A stretch of 64,000 bases of DNA from Yponomeuta sedellus (GCA_934045075.1 OW203722.1:5699264-5763263), one strand, 5' to 3'. Counted from the first letter of the stretch, positions 53,208-63,007 are shown. Numbers and translations: made by a program. The notes: generated by a model from the sequence alone, not told the origin.

Positions 53208-53417
53208 TTATGTATGTATGTATGTATGTATGTATGTATGTATGTATGTATGTATGTATGTATGTATGTATGTATGTATGTATGTATGTATGTATGTATG
53301 TATGTATGTATGTATGTATGTATGTATGTATGTATGTATGTATGTATGTATGTATGTATGTATGTATGTATGTATGTATGTATGTATGTATGTATGTATG
53401 TATGTATGTATGTATGA
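53206..53417. repeat. (TATG)n microsatellite at a LINE tail
   Basis: About 53 uninterrupted GTAT/TATG units. The preceding T1 tail normally ends GAGGTTATGT, so the array probably grew from the LINE's own 3' repeat. Frames through it encode repeated MYVC/IHTY and are not genes. Confidence 0.93.
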
Positions 53418-53804
53418 AAATGTTTACCACCTTAAGGTTGGTAATTGCATGCACAAATCTATGCCACATGGTCGATGATGTTATGTGATTTGATTAGGCA
53501 TAGAGCATAGATAAGGCATAGAGAATAGAAGAAGCAATAGAGATTCACCCAAGCGAGGTTTCCATGGTTTTACAATCAATTTCTATTATTTCAATCCTAG
53601 TATTCTTGATAAATTTCATTGTAATAAATTCAATTATGTCAACTTTTAAATAAAGAAAAGAGTCTCATCATCAAAACGTCATGAATACTCTTTTTGTTAG
53701 AACCGATGCTACAACTATTAAAAAGTAATACGTACCTAGATATAGCATTTTAGACTTTACTGCACACAGTGTGCTAAAGAATCTAATTTGAAAACTAATA
53801 AACA
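53418..53804. other. Unassigned sequence
   Basis: A small degenerate GCATAGA repeat at 53,497-53,530. Nothing else. Confidence 0.5.
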
Positions 53805-54205
53805 TTTTTAAAACCTATTAAGAGGCTAAAAATTCCACCCATGCCGGGATACGAACCCGCGACCTCTGGCTATCCGTGCCAGCGCTCTTTCCAACTGAGC
53901 TAATGGGCGACTCACCGGGATCAGTGAAATTTTGAACCTCTTTACACTATTCTCTGTATTACGTGCAGGCAGCGACATCTGGCCGAAGTAGATTGCATCA
54001 CTTACAGCCCCGACTACCTACTTTGCAGTTAGGCCTTTACATCGGAATGATATCATTATACTATTTTCATTTTTAATGCACTAACCCGTGCTAAGGACAA
54101 TTTTAAAAACCTATTTAGAGGCTGAAAATTCCACCCTGCCTGGATTCGAACCCGCGACCTCTAGCTATCCGTGCCAGCGCTCTTTCCAACTGAGCTAATA
54201 AACAT
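53805..54205 (-). mobile_element. SINE family B tandem pair
   Basis: Units 53,805-53,958 and 54,075-54,205 share the spacer CAGCGACATCTGGCCGAAGT / CTACCTACTTTGCAGTTAGG with the pair at 47,605. Boxes are well preserved (GGATACGAACCCGCGACC; GGATTCGAACCCGCGACC in complement). Confidence 0.75.
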
Positions 54206-54239
54206 TTTTAGACCGCGACCGTAAGTATGTACTAATAAA

Positions 54240-54545
54240 TTCAATGCCCGCACTGGGAATCGACTTAGGTCTTTCACTTCAGAGTCCATTCTTCCATTGT
54301 ATCAATCATCATCATCATCATCATAATAGGGCAGTGTCAAACCACGCCCTCTCCGTCAACTTGAAAATTAACAAATATATAAGTACACGCCACAGTACTT
54401 ATATATTTGTTAATTTTCAAAGCAGCTATACCAGCTAACGTGAAGGAAACCATAGTGAGGAAACCCGCGCCTTGGCTCTGCACGTAGTGAATTGTCCTTC
54501 CTGTCTGCTAGGTCAACTTAGCTGTCCGGATTGTATAGATAAATA
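54240..54545. repeat. SINE D relics around a (TCA)n tract and a hairpin
   Basis: 54,244-54,300 is a decayed SINE D head in complement (ATGCCCGCACTGGGAATCGA). An ATCATC tract follows, then the hairpin at 54,361. 54,430-54,540 is SINE D body in sense (GTGAAGGAAACCATAGTGAG, GGAAACCCGCGCCTTGGCTC, CTGCACGTA). Confidence 0.55.
54361..54420. repeat. Perfect 26-bp hairpin, 8-nt loop
   Basis: Arms 54,361-54,386 and 54,395-54,420 (TTGAAAATTAACAAATATAT then AAGTAC, and complement), loop ACGCCACA. It sits at the point where the SINE D relic changes strand. Confidence 0.93.
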
Positions 54546-54605
54546 GACAGATAGAGAACACTTTATTGCACAACCAGAAAAAAAGGATACAACCAGTTGT
54601 CATAG

Positions 54606-54860
54606 GACGGCCTCGGTGGCGCAGCGGTTTGGCACGCTGACTGTAAAACCGAAGGTCTCGGGTTCAATCCCCGGCCGGGTCAAACTAGGAAACGAACTTT
54701 TCTAGTCTGTCTCGAGTCTTATATGTTAACTGTGTGTTTATTATATTAAATCTATCGTCGAGTTAGCACCTATAACACAAGTCATTTAATTGTACTTAGT
54801 ATAGGGCTAACGAGATCTGTGTAATATGTCCATAAATATTTATTATTTTTATTTTATTGG
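54606..54860 (+). mobile_element. SINE family E (tRNA-headed)
   Basis: Head CCTCGGTGGCGCAGCGG (A box) and GGTCTCGGGTTCAATCCCCG (B box) with GGCCGGGTCA. A body with CGAGTTAGCACCTATAACAC and GGGCTAACGAGATCTGTGTA follows, then an A/T-rich end. The anticodon arm does not pair well, so it is not a tRNA gene. Confidence 0.72.
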
Positions 54861-55074
54861 GGACAATGGGTTGCAGTTCCATAAAATGAGGCCCAGTTTG
54901 TGACAAAGCATTGATCTTTGTAAACTACAGTCAGTTGTGTTCTCAGTGGGATACTCTAAGGGATGTGTTAATTTATCTTATTCACTTGTGTATTTTACTA
55001 TAAGATTATTTTTATGTGTAACTCATCCTGTTGTAACCCCAAGGAATAAAAATAAAATAAAACAACCGGAATAG

Positions 55075-55165
55075 GTGCTGGATAAGCCACTAAGGCGCTG
55101 TAGCGTCCGTGCGGTCCCTTCACCCATCTAGTGCGATTGTAGGTGCCTTTGGATGCTGTATAACT
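55075..55165 (+). repeat. SINE D 3' fragment
   Basis: GGTGCTGGATAAGCCACTAA, GCTGTAGCGTCCGTGCGGTC + CCTTCACCCATCTAGTG and GGATGCTGTATAACTCACC match the SINE D 3' half with deletions. Confidence 0.55.
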
Positions 55166-55209
55166 CACCACATTACGTAGGTATAAAGATTAAAGTTAGT
55201 TAATAAATA

Positions 55210-55305
55210 CAAAAACCTATTTAGAGGCTAAAAATTTTTAATTTTTTTAAGTTTTTAAATTTGTTCCTTAGCAAGGGTTAGTGCATTAAAAATAAAAATA
55301 GTATA
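55210..55305. repeat. SINE B tail relic
   Basis: AAACCTATTTAGAGGCTAAA and TTTTTAAATTTGTTCCTTAG + CAAGGGTTAGTGCATTAAAA form an inverted joint of the two ends of the family-B 3' region, as at 18,955. Confidence 0.55.
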
Positions 55306-55394
55306 ATAATAAATACAATTCATTAAAACATTCATTACAATCGAACAACACCCTGTCTTACATTCAATATTTAATCTTAAGCTTTGGCCTTTGC

Positions 55395-55750
55395 ATATAC
55401 GTAATAAAATGATTTATAGAGCGTCCAGTGACACCTTCACTTACAGTAGATGAGTGAAGGGACCACTCGGATGCTGTAGTGCCTGGGACATGTTTTTTAG
55501 ATGGTGTAGGCTTGCCTAGCACCTATACCATCCTGATAGCATAGTCGGCCTAGCCCACAGTCAGTGGGAGCTCAGTGGACAGAATAATGGACTCGCAAGC
55601 GAGAGACCCGGGTTCGATCCCCAGTGCGGGCATTGTTGATGACTTTGTTTAATTTCAAAGTTACGTACATTTGCAAATTTGTAGTCACACGCTAACGGTG
55701 AAGGAAAACGTTGTGAGGAATCCCGCGGCTTGGTTGGCTCCGCACGTATT
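55395..55750. mobile_element. SINE family D inverted half-copies
   Basis: 55,395-55,560 is the 3' half on the minus strand (TTTATAGAGCGTCCAGTGAC, TAGTCGGCCTAGCCCACAG). 55,565-55,750 is the 5' half on the plus strand (GGGAGCTCAGTGGACAGAAT, GGGTTCGATCCCCAGTGCGG, CGCTAACGGTGAAGGAAAAC). Two halves in opposite orientation suggest a twin-primed insertion rather than two events. Confidence 0.65.
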
Positions 55751-56334
55751 AATATTTAATTTAACCTTATCAAAGTATGTTATTATTAAACTAATAAAAA
55801 ATAACTAAACGAATCTGTTATTTGAGTGACTTCTATGAGAAATAGAAAAAGATCCTTCTTACTTCAAACGCAATTCTGAAAAGCCTCTTTTGACAGAAAC
55901 TCCGGCCGCAAGTCGGGGGTTGAGTACGCTACAATACCCCCTCGCTTTCAGTACGGCGTACCGTCACGCTGCAATGAACGCATTGTACGGGGCACACCGC
56001 ACAATGGCCGACGTAATGGATTAGTGCTCCCTAGTACAGCAAAAGACTTCTGCTTTTAATTTAACAGACGCTTTTTGAAAGAAATGCCGTTACTCACGTG
56101 CATCTGAGCGTCGTATAAGTATTTTAAAAAGAAATGATTGAAAAGGATTGAAAGAGCCTATAGAAAAGTTTTTATTATTCCCACAATACAATTCATTGAT
56201 CCTACGAAAAATTTTACAGGTTCTAAAATCGTGAAAAATATGCTTAGAATATTTATCTTTTATATTCTTTTAATGTGAGTTTAGGTGAAAGTTTTCCGTG
56301 TCGAAATATGAAATTGTAATTATTTAGCTATACA
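55751..56334. other. Unassigned sequence
   Basis: Nothing recognised. Confidence 0.5.
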
Positions 56335-56600
56335 TCTCCCACTGCAGGGCACAGGCCTTCTCTTGGAGTGTAAGTACGGGCTTAATTACCTAGCGTGCCC
56401 GCCGCGACTTGGCCATTTTAATTGCTGAAGTGAATGTCACCCACGTTTCTTCACGATATTTTCCTTCACTAGGTAATGCTATTACAGCTTCACAAATATG
56501 CTTTTTTTTACGTAGCCTGTATGTGTGTGCCCCACTGCTGGGCAAAGGCCTCCCCTAATTCAGTCCAGAGTTTTCTGTCCTGGGCCACCTCAGACGACTC
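56335..56600 (-). mobile_element. SINE family C 3' part and adjacent LINE-tail fragment
   Basis: 56,335-56,500: CCCACTGCAGGGCACAGGCC, TTCTCTTGGAGTG and TTCACGATATTTTCCTTCAC match SINE C in complement. 56,512-56,600: GCCTGTATGTGTGTGCCCCA + CTGCTGGGCAAAGGCCTCCC belongs to an unidentified LINE 3' region. Confidence 0.55.
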
Positions 56601-56631
56601 CGGCAGATGGTTGTAATGAAATGAAATGAAA

Positions 56632-57893
56632 AGGTTTTATTCAAAGTAGCACAGAAACTGCGGCTTAATGAACGTTACAATTCAAACTAGGTGTCCATTT
56701 CAAAATCTAGATCATTTAGGAGAAAAAATGGACAAAAAAACTCCTAACTTAGTCTTTTCAAAAGTCCTTAATTAACGTAGTTTACATAATTATTTTAAAC
56801 ATAGAACTCATACATTGTACTGGCTTTCATTCTAGACCTCATTGTCATCTAAATAATCCTTTATGTTATAGTAGCCCTTTTGGCACAAAGTGTGCTTAAC
56901 ATATTTTTTGAACCGCGATTCAGGCAAGCTTAATATATCTTCAGGGATTTTATTATAGAAGCGTATACAATGCCCCATGACGGATGTATTAACCTTTGCC
57001 AGCCTAAATAGTGGGAACAAAAGTTTATGTTTATTTCTAGTATTTACATTGTGTTGGCTACCTAAAGTTTTAAAGTTACTGATATTTTTCCTATCGTACA
57101 TAATGTTTTCATATATATACTGACTGGCAACTGTCAGGATGTTAGTTTCGTTAAAGAAATCTCTTAACGAATCTCTACTACCCAGCCTATAAATGAATCT
57201 GATCGCTCTCTTCTGCAAGACGAAGATGGTCTCAATGTCTGCTGCCCGTCCCCACAGTAGTATGCCATAGGACATCAGACTATGGAAGTAACTAAAATAA
57301 ACAAGCCTAGCAGTTGCGACGTCAGTTAGTTCCCTAATTCTTTTGACTGCATATGCTGCTGAACTAAGCCTATTTGCTAATTTTTCTATATGAGGACCCC
57401 ATTGAAGCTTTGCATCAATTGTGATACCTAGAAATACAGTTTCATTCACAAGGTCTAATTTGTCATTCCCCAGTAAAACATTGTTGTCTACCGTTTTGAC
57501 ATTTGGAAGAGTGAACTTTATACATTTCGTCTTTTTTGAATTTAACAATAAGTTATTAGAAGTAAACCAATTTAGTACCCGAGAGAGAGCATTATTTGTA
57601 TTGTCAAGGTCATTTTCTTGTCTCTTAATTTTAAAAATAAGAGACGTGTCATCTGCAAATAATACTATCTCTGACATATTTTGAACCATGAACGGCAAAT
57701 CATTTACAGATACGAGGAAGAGGAACGGCCCCAAAATCGATCCCTGTGGCACTCCTATCCTGACCTCTGACCCTGAAGATTTAGTTCTATTTATATCAGC
57801 TCTTTGAACTCTCCCTTCTAAATATGATGTTATAAGTTTTAGGCTATTCCCGTTTATACCATAGTGCTTTAATTTTAAAAGAAGTGTTTGTCG
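56632..57893 (-). mobile_element. LINE family J2, 5'-truncated copy
   Basis: A 1.26-kb insertion with the second half of the reverse transcriptase, the C-terminal region, a 3' UTR (56,640-56,831) and a short GAAAT-repeat tail. It begins within the RT domain just after the position of the CDLSKAFD motif. It is closely related to J1 in protein but has a different 3' UTR; copies of the same UTR are at 6,296, 16,312 and 49,905. Confidence 0.82.
56832..57893 (-). pseudogene. LINE J2 ORF2, C-terminal part
   Basis: Open through to the stop at 56,832; a GTG at 57,752 is inside GVPQGS and is not a start. The frame continues upstream to the truncation (LLLKLKHYGINGNSLKL, SYLEGRVQ, INRTKSSGSEVRIGVPQG). 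It carries PQGSILGPFLFLV, LFADDTSLIF (the catalytic aspartates), FLGITIDAKLQWGPH, and a C-terminus ending DYLDDNEV. The endonuclease and the first catalytic Asp are missing, so it is not functional, but the remaining frame has no stop. Confidence 0.85.
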
Positions 57894-58189
57894 AGATCAT
57901 CTCTCAGATACATCTATTAGGTATATCAAATATACCTAACTTAAAGAAAAGCCGGAGACTCGACTGTGCAATGTAGGTTTATCGAATTGTCATAAGAGGC
58001 TATAAGTTATAGTTTGAAACATGCTGAAACATGCCCCAGTTGGTCAGATGGGCTGGTGGACTGACAGACGGAAGTATGGTCCGATGCAGGAGAATGTAGC
58101 GTCACGTTTGGCACGCTACACCCTCCGCTCAAGGTTCGCTCAAGACCAAATTGCATACGAAGATAGTTTGGGTTTTGATTGATTGATTG
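57894..58189. other. Unassigned sequence
   Basis: Nothing recognised apart from a short GATTGATTGATT tract at 58,175. Confidence 0.5.
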
Positions 58190-58448
58190 ATATTTACCCT
58201 TTGTATGTCCCCACTGCTAGGCACGGGTCTGTTCCTGCATCGCAAAAAGGTTAGGCCATACTCCACCACGGTGGCCAAGTCCGTGTTGGTGGAGGATTGT
58301 TAGATGGCAAGCCTTATCAAGCCACCCTTTAGGCCTGTGACATGGGTGTGACTGCCATTACATGACAGCCGTCACCGATAGCGTGACGTGCCTTGCGAAG
58401 CACGGGAGCGGTCGGAAAAGTGCCACTAGCGGTAGTCACGGGCACGAA
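58190..58448 (-). mobile_element. SINE family A, 3' part
   Basis: CCTTTGTATGTCCCCACTGC, GTTAGGCCATACTCCACCAC, GTTGGTGGAGGATTGT, TGCCTTGCGAAGCACGGGAG and GTGCCACTAGCGGTAGTCAC. It stops before the 5S-like promoter. Confidence 0.75.
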
Positions 58449-58811
58449 ACACGGATGGTTTGGTTTTTATTTAGAAACAAATACTGGATTGAAATTAAGC
58501 TTTGCCGATTCGTTTCTAGGAAACAAATCAAGTTTTGATCAGGTTTAGAGTTGGATATAGACATATAAAAAAAATTATAGCCTTGAAAATAATTTCTGTG
58601 AAGTCTTATGAGGTTATCATTTCTTGTTTATTCTATTACTCTCGTTTTGTACCCTTTAGAGGTATTAGCAAAGTTTAATTTTAATCCAGTATTTGTTTGC
58701 AAACAAATAGAAACCAAACTATGTTTCAGTGGGAATTGCTGTTTAAATTTGTTGAATGAAAGTGACAGGATAATCTGTCAAATAGTGCTTTATTTAAAAG
58801 TAAAAAGTTTA
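58449..58811. other. Unassigned sequence
   Basis: An ATG frame of 97 codons at 58,608-58,901 has a hydrophobic start but ends in the adjacent MITE and has no other support. Confidence 0.45.
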
Positions 58812-58952
58812 ACCCCCTTATTCATAATAGTCTGCTTACTTAAAGCATTGCTAATCCTCTGTCTGTCTTCTTTTATTGACCAAAGTCAGAATAAAAAATA
58901 ACACTCTTTAGCCGCTGTTTTAAGTAAGCGGGCCATTATGAATAAGGGGGTA
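58812..58952. mobile_element. MITE with ACCCCCTTATTCATAA termini
   Basis: 141 bp with imperfect terminal inverted repeats of about 34 bp (ACCCCCTTATTCATAATAG ... CTTACTTAAA and complement). Non-coding. Confidence 0.65.
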
Positions 58953-59024
58953 AGTTTTTAGACTGCAGGTTGAATACGAAAATAAAAAAAAACAGGTTGA
59001 GTCAGGCAACCTGAATTTTCTATT

Positions 59025-59360
59025 CCCATGTTTGAAACGTTGTGGACTGAAAGATGTAGTGACTAGAATGGAGACTGGAATGTTGCGTTGGTTTGGACAT
59101 GAGGAGAGGATGAAGGAAGAAAGATTGACAAAACAAATATATATTGCGGATGTGAGTGGAAGGGCTAGTAAGGGACGTCCCGGGCGGAGACACGTCGACC
59201 AAATAGGGGATGTATTAGTAATAGGAAATATATAAAGTACCCGGAACCGGCGTGCGTGCATGCAACGACTTATGAACGTTGATGAAGCGAAGGATCGTGG
59301 CAAGTGGCAGGCCTTGGTCTCTGCCTACCCCTCTGGGATACAGGCGCGAGGTTATGTCGT
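59025..59360 (+). pseudogene. LINE C-terminal relic and tail T1 (best copy)
   Basis: The frame from 59,032 reads GLKDVVTRMETGMLRWFGHE, ERMKEERLTKQIYIADVSG and GRPGRRHVDQIGDV. This resembles the region of LINE ORF2 proteins after the reverse transcriptase, with a LRW(Y/F)GH motif and a GRP..W.D-like end. It is followed by a 3' UTR with CATGCAACGACTTATGAACG, CCTTGGTCTCTGCCTACCCC and TACAGGCGCGAGGTTATG. 5'-truncated with an early stop. Confidence 0.65.
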
Positions 59361-59660
59361 GTATTTGAAATCTACATTTTATATGTTTTGGCTATTATGA
59401 ACGGACTAAAAGTATGTCAAAAGTATTTATTGAGTCCATTGTAGAATGAATATTGTACGTAATTTATTTTAACGAGTCGCGAACCAGAAATTATGCTGTT
59501 AATTTTTATCGGACGCTTAATTGAAAATGCTATTTTAATTCGCTGGCTTTTACGATTCGATATAGTGCCTTTGTGATGTGTATGTTCGTGGAATTTACTG
59601 TGGCGTTATCATTTTGATTTTCATATTGGCACTTGCTAGGAATAAAAAAGTATAAACGTA
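59361..59660. other. Unassigned sequence
   Basis: Nothing recognised. Confidence 0.5.
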
Positions 59661-59745
59661 TATACGACCTCTGTGGCGCAGGAGTAACGCTTCTGCCTAC
59701 CATGCGAGAGGTCCCGGGTTCAAATCCCGGCTAAGGGGCAAAACA
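59661..59745 (+). mobile_element. SINE family F head (tRNA-like)
   Basis: TACGACCTCTGTGGCGCAGG (A box) and GGTCCCGGGTTCAAATCCCG (B box) with GCTAAGGGGCA. The body is replaced by the pentanucleotide array that follows. Confidence 0.6.
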
Positions 59746-59764
59746 AGAGACCCCATGTCTTACA

Positions 59765-59925
59765 TGTTATGTTACGTTACGTTACGTTACGTTACGTTAC
59801 GTTACGTTACGTTACGGTACGTTACGTTACGTTACGTTACGTTACTTTACGTTACGTTACTTTACGTTGCGTTACGTTACGTTACGATACGTTATGTTAC
59901 CTTACGTTACGTTACGTTACCTGCG
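59765..59925. repeat. (GTTAC)n pentanucleotide microsatellite
   Basis: About 30 GTTAC units with occasional substitutions. Confidence 0.92.
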
Positions 59926-59979
59926 CCAGACGGTAGGCCTGACCCCTCATACAGTTGATTTCTTATTATTTCTTTTATT

Positions 59980-60107
59980 TTTCTCTCCGTAAGAACCATC
60001 GTCGTACTTCAAGGAATATTCTAAAAAAAGAATTGGCGAAATCAGTTCAGCTGCTCTAGAGATTTGCGCTTACCAACACATTCAGCGATTGATTTTTATA
60101 TTATAGA
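59980..60107 (-). mobile_element. Helitron 5' part
   Basis: Minus strand begins TCTATAATATAAAAATCAAT and continues CGCTGAATGTGTTGGTAAGC, then TTTAGAATATTCCTTGAAGT. Same family as 5,583 and 62,380; the 3' end is lost near 59,980. Confidence 0.65.
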
Positions 60108-60224
60108 TGTTGTCACAGCCCCTTTTTAGATCTAGAAGGGTTAAGTACATCTTCCAAGATATTTTCAGTTATTTCCGAAGCAAAAATTAATTAATAATAA
60201 TGCCTTCCCCACAGCACAATCACT

Positions 60225-61270
60225 TGGCTTCGTTACCATAGGATACCTTGTAGATCCTGGAGGGAGCTGTCTCCGCCTGGACGATGGTGTGGTGCGCACT
60301 ATGGCGCTCTACGGAGCGCCAATATGGGCGGACGTCCTAGGGTCCGCGAACCGGACCCTACTGCGGCGTCCGCAGCGGGTCATGGCAACCCGGCTGGCCC
60401 GAGCGTACCGCACCACCACCACCAGAGCCGCGACGGTCTGTTCCGTGAGTGGGAGGAGAGGTTGGCGTGACCTGCCGCCGGCCTCGAGGTGGTGGCCGCC
60501 GTTCGGCCCATCCTTCGGGACTGGGCCGAGCGCGGGCACGGCGCCCTGACCTACCGTCTGGCGCAGGTGCTCTCCGGGCATGGATGCTTTGGTGTGTACC
60601 TGTGTCGGATAACGGGTCGGGAGCCGTCGACGGCGTGCCACCACTGCGACGCGGCGGAAGACACGGCGCAGCAGCAGCGCGCCGTGTGCCCCGCATGGGC
60701 GGAACGGCGTGCCGAGTTGGCCGCGGCTATTGGGGCGGACCTCTCGCTGCCGGCTATCGTCGGGGCGATGGTAGGCAGTGAGGAGGCCTGGGCGGCGGTC
60801 CTCGCATTTTGTGAGGCCGTCATGGCGAGGAAGGAGGCGGCGGAGAGGGCGCGAGAGTATGATCCTCTTGCCCTCCCTCTCCGCCGTCGGAGAACCGGGC
60901 GCAGACGGCGGGCGTATGCCGACCGTCTGCCGCCATAACGGGGGCTTTCGGGCGGTGGGTCGGGGGGCCTACCGCTCGATTGAGAGGTCCCGTGCTGGAA
61001 GGCGCTCTGCGTGTTCCAGAGTGCCTTCAGCGTAGTAGGGGGGACGTAATGTATCGCCCCCGGCGGAGTACCCGCAAGGGCACCCGCAGACGGGGTCAAG
61101 GAAGTGTGCAAAAACGTTCCCGCGGCCCCGTCCCTTGCGAGTGCGGAGGAACATCCCAGGAGATTTAGTCGGTATACCGCCCTTTTCAGGGCGGGGAGTC
61201 CGACATAACCTCCGCGCTCCCCCGAGCCGGTGGTACCCGTAATAGGGTTCCTCCTGGGTGAAAAAAAAGG
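60225..61270 (+). pseudogene. R1-clade LINE, 3' part of ORF2 and UTR
   Basis: Strikingly GC-rich against its surroundings. Successive frames encode an R1-type ORF2 end: DDGVVRTMALYGAPIWADVL, RTLLRRPQRVMATRLARAYR (frame 1). After a frameshift near 60,430-60,460 and an in-frame TGA at 60,468, the next frame gives LEVVAAVRPILRDWAERGHG, YRLAQVLSGHGCFGVYLCRI, CHHC (zinc knuckle) and GSEEAWAAVLAFCEAVMARK, ending at 60,938. A 3' UTR and a short A tract (61,260-61,267) follow. R1-clade elements often target rDNA or telomeric repeats; neither is visible here. Dead relic. Confidence 0.8.
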
Positions 61271-61289
61271 ATAACTTTTAGATACCCGG

Positions 61290-61530
61290 ATATTGTATGA
61301 TTACCATAGCTCAGAATATCCTAGTGGAAACTAGGATACCCTATGTTATGGTGTTCATACATAACATCACAGACATGGAAAGACACCCACACTAAGACAA
61401 TTGATGGCCAAAATTTCTACGTTATATACAGCGTCCTCCAGTAGGAATCGAACTCCTGACCTACGGTATGGTAATCAATCGTGATACAGTTAAACCAATT
61501 TGTTTGATGAGTGTCTTCCCACGAAATACT
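61290..61530 (-). repeat. Decayed tRNA-headed repeat
   Basis: 61,435-61,500 in complement reads as a tRNA-like head (GTCAGGAGTTCGATTCCTAC as B box). Around 61,310-61,345 a small inverted repeat ATCCTAGTGGAAACTAGGAT is shared in part with 17,600 and 18,209. Confidence 0.45.
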
Positions 61531-61679
61531 ACCTGAATACTATTCCATTAAATAAATCACACACGTACACGTTTCTATATCTGTGCGTTTGATGCGGTCC
61601 TACTTTTAAAACTAGAGTCTATGAAAAAGACAGAGTTAAATCTGAATCAGTATTTTATTCGATTACAGACTGTTATTAG

Positions 61680-61735
61680 ATTAGAGGGCTATGTCTAGCA
61701 GTGGACAACATAATATAGCCTAAAGAAGACAAGAA
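61680..61735 (+). repeat. LINE-tail T3 end
   Basis: GAGGGCTATGTCTAGCAGTG, ATATAGCCTAAAGAAGAC, the terminal part of T3. Confidence 0.55.
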
Positions 61736-61764
61736 GAGAGAGAGACTTTTTAAATGAAAATACA

Positions 61765-62027
61765 CTGTATAGAATCAGGCGTTACTGTGCGGAAATCCAT
61801 AATAGTATTAAAAAGTTAAAATTACTTCCGTTTAATGCATAAACTTGCATTTGGGAACCTGAGGATGCCTCGTGTTAGAGGCGAAACGCGTCGCGTGTTT
61901 TCTCACACAAGTATTGGTGTCGGTGATGGTGTGGGAGGTGGAAGTGGGAGGGAGGGCGGTGCATTAACTAACCGCATGGTGCTTATGGGATTTTTGGCGG
62001 ATTTTAGCAAAGTAATTTTAACTTTTT
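61765..62027 (+). mobile_element. Short retroposon family S, best copy
   Basis: Flanked by the 12-bp repeat AATGAAAATACA (61,753-61,764 and 62,028-62,039), indicating target-primed insertion. Sequence: GTATAGAATCAGGCGTTACT, then GAACCTGAGGATGCCTCGTG + TTAGAGGCGAAACGCGTCGC, GGGAGGGAGGGCGGTGCATT, AACTAACCGCATGGTGCTTA and a TAATTTTAACTTTTTA end. No tRNA or 5S promoter is visible, so it may be a fragment of a longer LINE. A 64-codon frame across it is not supported. Confidence 0.7.
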
Positions 62028-62040
62028 AATGAAAATACAT

Positions 62041-62085
62041 TTATGTATTTTCTCGTATTCGGATCCAGTACGAGAAAATACATAA
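62041..62085. repeat. Perfect 17-bp hairpin, 11-nt loop
   Basis: Arms TTATGTATTTTCTCGTA (62,041-62,057) and complement (62,069-62,085), loop TTCGGATCCAG. It begins directly at the right target duplication of the family S copy. Confidence 0.9.
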
Positions 62086-62379
62086 GGCTGGTACATCATA
62101 AAAAATGGGTATTACGACCTGAATAGGCCTAAGTAAGACAGACAGTCCAAGGGAAATTATTCCCCTCTCAAATGTAACACTTTGCTAGTTTCGCAGAAGC
62201 AATCAATGACCCATTCATAATGTAAGCAGCTTGTTATTATGCCACCGCAACACTAAATAGCAATTGTGGTCTACCTGATGCGTTAGTGGTAGGTACCTAG
62301 GTGGTAGATTGCTGAACGAGGCAATAGAAGCGTATGAATATTAATATGGTGTCACAGTAAGATAACTGAGAGGTAATAT

Positions 62380-62560
62380 TCTATTATATAAAAATGAATC
62401 ACTGAATGAGTTGGTAAGCGCAAATCTCGGGAACAGCTGAACCGATTTCGCTGATTCTTTTTTTAGAATATTCCTTGAACTACGAGGATGGTTCTTACGG
62501 AGCAAAACTTAAAAAAAAAGCATTGACTGTTAAGCGGTACGAAGTTCGCTGGGTAGCTAG
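62380..62560 (+). mobile_element. Non-autonomous Helitron, complete (181 bp)
   Basis: Starts TCTATTATATAAAAATGAAT, contains TGAGTTGGTAAGCGCAAATC, GCTGAACCGATTTCGCTGAT and TTAGAATATTCCTTGAACTA, and ends CGGTACGAAGTTCGCTGGGT + AGCTAG followed by T. Short palindrome near the end. Reference for 5,583 and 59,980. Confidence 0.75.
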
Positions 62561-62594
62561 TTATATATAAAACGTGTCGTCGTCATTATTTCTT

Positions 62595-62700
62595 AGGTAA
62601 AATGTAATTACCTTAATTCCCGGTGTTTCGGCAGCGTTGCATTTGCCGTGGTCACGGGCAGACTGAAGTGGCGAGTACAGTAAATAATTGCTGAGGGTAG
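62595..62700 (+). repeat. Dispersed repeat (LINE or SINE 3' region)
   Basis: GGTGTTTCGGCAGCGTTGCA, TTTGCCGTGGTCACGGGCAG and ACTGAAGTGGCGAGTACAGT. An inverted, older copy lies at about 17,915-17,985. Family not identified. Confidence 0.5.
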
Positions 62701-62936
62701 TCATTTTCCGTTTAATATATAACTATGTATGACTATTATTCTCATAACATATATCACGAAACACTACTGAGAGGTAAGTGAATAGCGAAAATAATGCTCC
62801 CGACCATTGACATTTTACACGAAGACAGTGTCTCGAAGTAAATCCGCTCAAAAATAAACCGACAGGCATGTTAAGGCTTTGAGTGTGTGCGTAAGTTGCT
62901 TATAGAAGAAAAAATTGTAAATCCATGCACTGAACG

Positions 62937-62990
62937 CGCCCTATACTGCTTAACCTTCGTGATCGTTTAAGATCAGTCAGGCAGCCGGTG
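62937..62990 (-). repeat. SINE A-like head relic
   Basis: GCTTAACCTTCGTGATCGTT + TAAGATCAGTCAGGCAGCC matches the variant head at 14,050-14,095. Confidence 0.45.
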
Positions 62991-63007
62991 ATATGAGCGA
63001 TTCACAC

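Noticed and set aside
53104..53488. MYVC/IHTY repeat proteins
   Set aside because: Product of the TATG array.
54606..54680. A functional tRNA gene
   Set aside because: A and B boxes are clear, but the anticodon arm pairs poorly and a SINE body follows. The same applies to 42,359, 44,030, 55,575 and 59,661.
58608..58901. A 97-residue secreted or membrane protein
   Set aside because: ATG and hydrophobic start, but it ends inside a MITE, with no cysteine pattern, homology or neighbouring exon.
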